This document shows, in pieces, positions 6,677 to 8,295 of a stretch of 8,295 nt of DNA; position 1 is the first letter of the stretch; each line of letters starts with the position of its first letter. The DNA lies in contig SFNZ01000082.1 in NCBI GenBank assembly GCA_004552615.1, positions 1-8,295 of the forward strand, read 5' to 3'. Origin of the DNA: Bacteroidales bacterium (lineage in GTDB: Bacteria; Bacteroidota; Bacteroidia; Bacteroidales; UBA932). Below the pieces are notes generated by a model, which saw nothing but the letters and a program-made list of their open reading frames with translations, was not told where the DNA came from and did not search any database. A program made the position numbers and the translations under genes.

Positions 6677-7761
6677 AACAGACCTCCTATGTTGGTGGAT
6701 GATGCCTTTTCAAGTATTTTCACGCGCTCGCCTTCCCTGATCTGGTGTGTGCCGGAAGTTACCACGGTTTCGCCGGGGTCAATCCCGGACAATATCACGG
6801 CCGAGCCGTCCGTGTGCAGGCTGCCCACTTTTACTTCCCTTGAGCTGACAGTATTGTCACCGGAAAGTATCCATACGTGGCTTTCCCCGTCCTTGCTGAA
6901 CAATGCGGAAGAAGGAATGCATGTCCGTCCGTCGTCGGCCGGTTTCGTGCTGATTCTCACCATGGTGTTCATTCCGGGAGCGACTCCTGACACTGCGGAA
7001 GGCAGGCCCAGTCTCACGGTGTAGAGCTGGTTGGCATTTGCTTTCGGGCTGATGCTGAGCATCTTGAGAGGCGCTTTCATTCCGTCGAGGAAGTCGAACG
7101 TAGCTTCGAATGAAGAATATTCCCTGAATCTTGCATATTCCGATCCCGGTATGTTTATCTCGATTTCAGGGGCTCCTCCGGAAATCAGGCTGATGACCGG
7201 CATCCCTGCGCCAACTACTGCCGGGGCGTCATAATAGGTCTTCTGGATCCTGCCAGCAAACGGAGCAGCCAGTTTCGTGTCGGCAAGCTGGTTCCTGCAG
7301 TTCTCCAGCTTCGCGGTAATCTGTTCAAGCCCGTATCTTGCCTTGTCATAGGCCGATGCGGTCACTGCGCTGTCCCTGTAGAGGGCGAATACCCTTTCGG
7401 CGTCAGCCTTTATATTGTCGTATTCCGCCTGGGCTGCGGCAAGCTGTACCTTGTAGTCCCTGTCATCGAGTTCTGCAATCACCTCGCCCTGCCTTACGGC
7501 CGCACCTTCCCTGGCATATATCCGTTTCAGGGTTCCTGGTATCTGGAATGCCATGTTCACTTCGCTCGAGGCTGTCACCCTTCCCGGGAATTCGATTCTT
7601 GCCTCATCCCCGTATGCTTTCACTGTCTCTGTCTTCACTACCGGGGTCTTCACCGGGAGTTCCTTCCTGTTTCCGCAAGATGTCAGTGCGGATGCCATCA
7701 TGATAGCCGTCATGGCCAAAGCCGCTCCAGTTCCGCGGCAGATTCTTTCTTTTCTGTACAT
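6673..7761 (-). CDS. RND efflux periplasmic adaptor (membrane fusion protein), lipoprotein
   Basis: This protein links the permease to an outer-membrane channel across the periplasm. The 362-aa product has a basic N-terminus, a hydrophobic stretch and a lipobox LTSC with Cys29, so it is predicted to be lipid-anchored after signal peptidase II cleavage. Domains in order: first lipoyl half with the barrel-sandwich strand pattern (about 62-103, including GTLKRIYAREGAAVRQGEVIAELDDRDY); a short alpha-helical hairpin (about 104-161); second lipoyl half (about 162-195, with LAAPFAGRI); a beta-barrel domain (about 196-270, with SGVAPGMNTMVRI); and a membrane-proximal domain (about 271-350, including IPSSALF and GIDPGETVVTSG). 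The short hairpin is typical of Bacteroidota adaptors. The start at 7761 has AAGGAAA (7773-7767) 5 bases upstream on the minus strand and gives an intact lipoprotein signal. It is the first gene of the pump operon, divergent from the AraC-type gene. Confidence 0.94.
   Translation of the reverse strand: MYRKERICRGTGAALAMTAIMMASALTSCGNRKELPVKTPVVKTETVKAYGDEARIEFPGRVTASSEVNMAFQIPGTLKRIYAREGAAVRQGEVIAELDDRDYKVQLAAAQAEYDNIKADAERVFALYRDSAVTASAYDKARYGLEQITAKLENCRNQLADTKLAAPFAGRIQKTYYDAPAVVGAGMPVISLISGGAPEIEINIPGSEYARFREYSSFEATFDFLDGMKAPLKMLSISPKANANQLYTVRLGLPSAVSGVAPGMNTMVRISTKPADDGRTCIPSSALFSKDGESHVWILSGDNTVSSREVKVGSLHTDGSAVILSGIDPGETVVTSGTHQIREGERVKILEKASSTNIGGLL
6682..6688 (-). promoter_or_regulatory. 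Strong ribosome binding site for the permease gene
   Basis: The minus strand reads AGGAGGT, a near-complete Shine-Dalgarno, 5 bases before the permease ATG. It lies inside the last codons of the adaptor gene, which encode its terminal Gly-Gly-Leu-Leu. Together with the ATGA overlap it fixes the permease start and suggests coupled, roughly balanced translation. Such a strong site is notable because most genes here have weak ones, as is usual in Bacteroidota. Confidence 0.75.
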
Positions 7762-7801
7762 TATAATTTCCTTACTATATATTCAAGCATGCTGCACACT
7801 G

Positions 7802-7830
7802 CAAAAATCAGGACATCCGGAGGGTACAAT
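7802..7830 (-). promoter_or_regulatory. Candidate promoter of the efflux operon
   Basis: On the minus strand ATTG (7830-7827) is followed after 17 bases by GATTTTTG (7809-7802). This matches the -33 TTTG in three of four positions and the -7 TAnnTTTG in five of the six fixed ones. The 17-base spacing equals that of the candidate promoter at 3491-3519. It would give a leader of roughly 35 bases before the adaptor ATG at 7761. The match is weak, and A/T-rich sequence can produce it by chance. Confidence 0.3.
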
Positions 7831-7834
7831 GATG

Positions 7835-7851
7835 CTGAAAACGACTGAAAA
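7835..7851. repeat. Direct repeat CTGAAAA with 10-base period, possible regulator site
   Basis: CTGAAAA occurs at 7835-7841 and 7845-7851, separated by CGA, so the copies lie on the same face of the helix. AraC-family proteins carry two helix-turn-helix motifs and often bind direct repeats spaced by one or two turns. The pair lies just upstream of the candidate operon promoter, in the intergenic region shared with an AraC-type gene. Assignment as an operator is inference. Confidence 0.35.
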
Positions 7852-7915
7852 TTGTCCTATATGTACGATTTTAAGGTCTGGCTATTCCATAATTATCTGA
7901 TTTAAGACAAAATCT

Positions 7916-7939
7916 TTGTTAATTTGTGCAGATTAACAA
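7916..7939. repeat. Perfect 8-base inverted repeat upstream of the AraC-type gene
   Basis: TTGTTAAT (7916-7923) and ATTAACAA (7932-7939) are exact inverted copies separated by 8 bases. The element ends 11 bases before the chosen regulator start. It overlaps weak -7-like sequences (AATCTTTG at 7911-7918 and TTAATTTG at 7919-7926), so a protein bound here could autoregulate the gene. As RNA it could also form a weak A/U-rich hairpin in the leader; it lacks a following T-run, so it does not look like a terminator. Confidence 0.45.
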
Positions 7940-7950
7940 TACAGAACTAC

Positions 7951-8295
7951 ATGGGCATGCCGGAAAATACGAACGAATATCCCGAGATGGGACTTTTTGA
8001 CATGACAAGGTCTGACCTCGAAATGAAAGGCCGGTTCCTGCGTTTAGACAAGAACGGTTTCTTCTATTGCAGAAGAGGTACATTGGAGATAGTCATCGAG
8101 AACAAGACTTATTTGATAAAGGAAAATGACATATTCATCTATCTTCCTTTCTGTGAACTGTATATCCACAATATCAGCGACGACCTCGCCGGAGTCATAG
8201 GTATAGCGGATTTCTCGTTCGTGTATTCTTCCCTCCACGTGGTGGCCAACACGTATAATTATCTGTATGTCAAGAATAATCCTTGCATGAGCCTT
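7951..8295 (+). CDS. N-terminal part of a probable AraC-family transcriptional regulator (3' end outside window)
   Basis: The frame is open from ATG 7951 to the right edge (115 codons) and has no stop, so it is cut by the window. The visible part resembles the cupin-like sensor domain of Bacteroidota AraC regulators: GFFYCRRGTLEIVIENKTY (residues 36-54), then IKENDIFIYLPF (56-67) and a DDLAGVIGIADFSFVY stretch (77-92). The alternation of short beta strands, the 'xYCxxG-x-LEI' segment and the 'ND-x-F-x-Y-LP' segment are the family signs I used. The DNA-binding helix-turn-helix pair would follow beyond the window, so the call depends on the sensor domain alone. ATG codons at 7957, 7987 and 8002 are alternative starts; none has a convincing Shine-Dalgarno. 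Divergence from an RND pump operon across 189 bases suggests it controls the pump and itself. The gene is AT-richer (about 42% G+C in a sampled 60 bases) than the pump genes. Confidence 0.65.
   Translation, partial: MGMPENTNEYPEMGLFDMTRSDLEMKGRFLRLDKNGFFYCRRGTLEIVIENKTYLIKENDIFIYLPFCELYIHNISDDLAGVIGIADFSFVYSSLHVVANTYNYLYVKNNPCMSL

Noticed and set aside
8044..8238. Minus-strand frame of 64 codons near the right edge
   Set aside because: It is antisense to the AraC-type frame, which shows recognisable sensor-domain pattern and stays open to the edge.

Overview
The window looks like a chromosomal segment from a member of the Bacteroidales (Bacteroidota). The grounds are the M64-type peptidase C-terminus, the Bacteroidota style of AcrB-like pump and lipoprotein adaptor, the N-terminal domain of a Bacteroidota-type AraC regulator, candidate promoters of the TTTG / TAnnTTTG kind, and mostly weak Shine-Dalgarno sites. 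No rRNA, tRNA, insertion sequence, CRISPR array or prophage gene was seen.

Layout. On the + strand, bases 1-508 carry the 3' end of an IgA-peptidase-M64-like gene that starts outside the window. It converges on a long minus-strand block. Between them lie short TTAACC repeats and a hairpin with a T-run that probably terminates the minus-strand transcript. The minus-strand block, read from right to left, is: a lipoprotein periplasmic adaptor (6673-7761); an RND efflux permease of 1047 aa (3533-6676) that overlaps the adaptor gene by an ATGA; an uncharacterised 720-aa protein with an EF-hand-like loop, a cysteine cluster and three C-terminal membrane helices (1309-3471); and the monofunctional transglycosylase MtgA (590-1303), which starts 5 bases after the previous stop. 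A 189-base intergenic region at 7762-7950 separates this block from a divergent + strand gene, cut by the window edge, whose visible part resembles the cupin-like sensor domain of an AraC-family regulator.

How they fit together. Adaptor and permease form two parts of a tripartite efflux pump. No outer-membrane channel gene follows them, so the pump must use a channel encoded elsewhere. The divergent AraC-type gene is the natural candidate for controlling the pump, and the shared intergenic region holds a direct repeat and a perfect inverted repeat that could be operators. The EF-hand-like protein and MtgA are packed closely enough to be co-translated. A 61-base gap with its own candidate promoter separates them from the pump genes, so they may form a separate envelope-related unit. 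Base composition changes along the window: the first 120 bases are about 43% G+C by hand count, whereas sampled stretches of the pump and EF-hand genes are about 55-60%.

The part least explained by known biology is the 720-aa protein and its link to a peptidoglycan glycosyltransferase. Everything else is recognisable.
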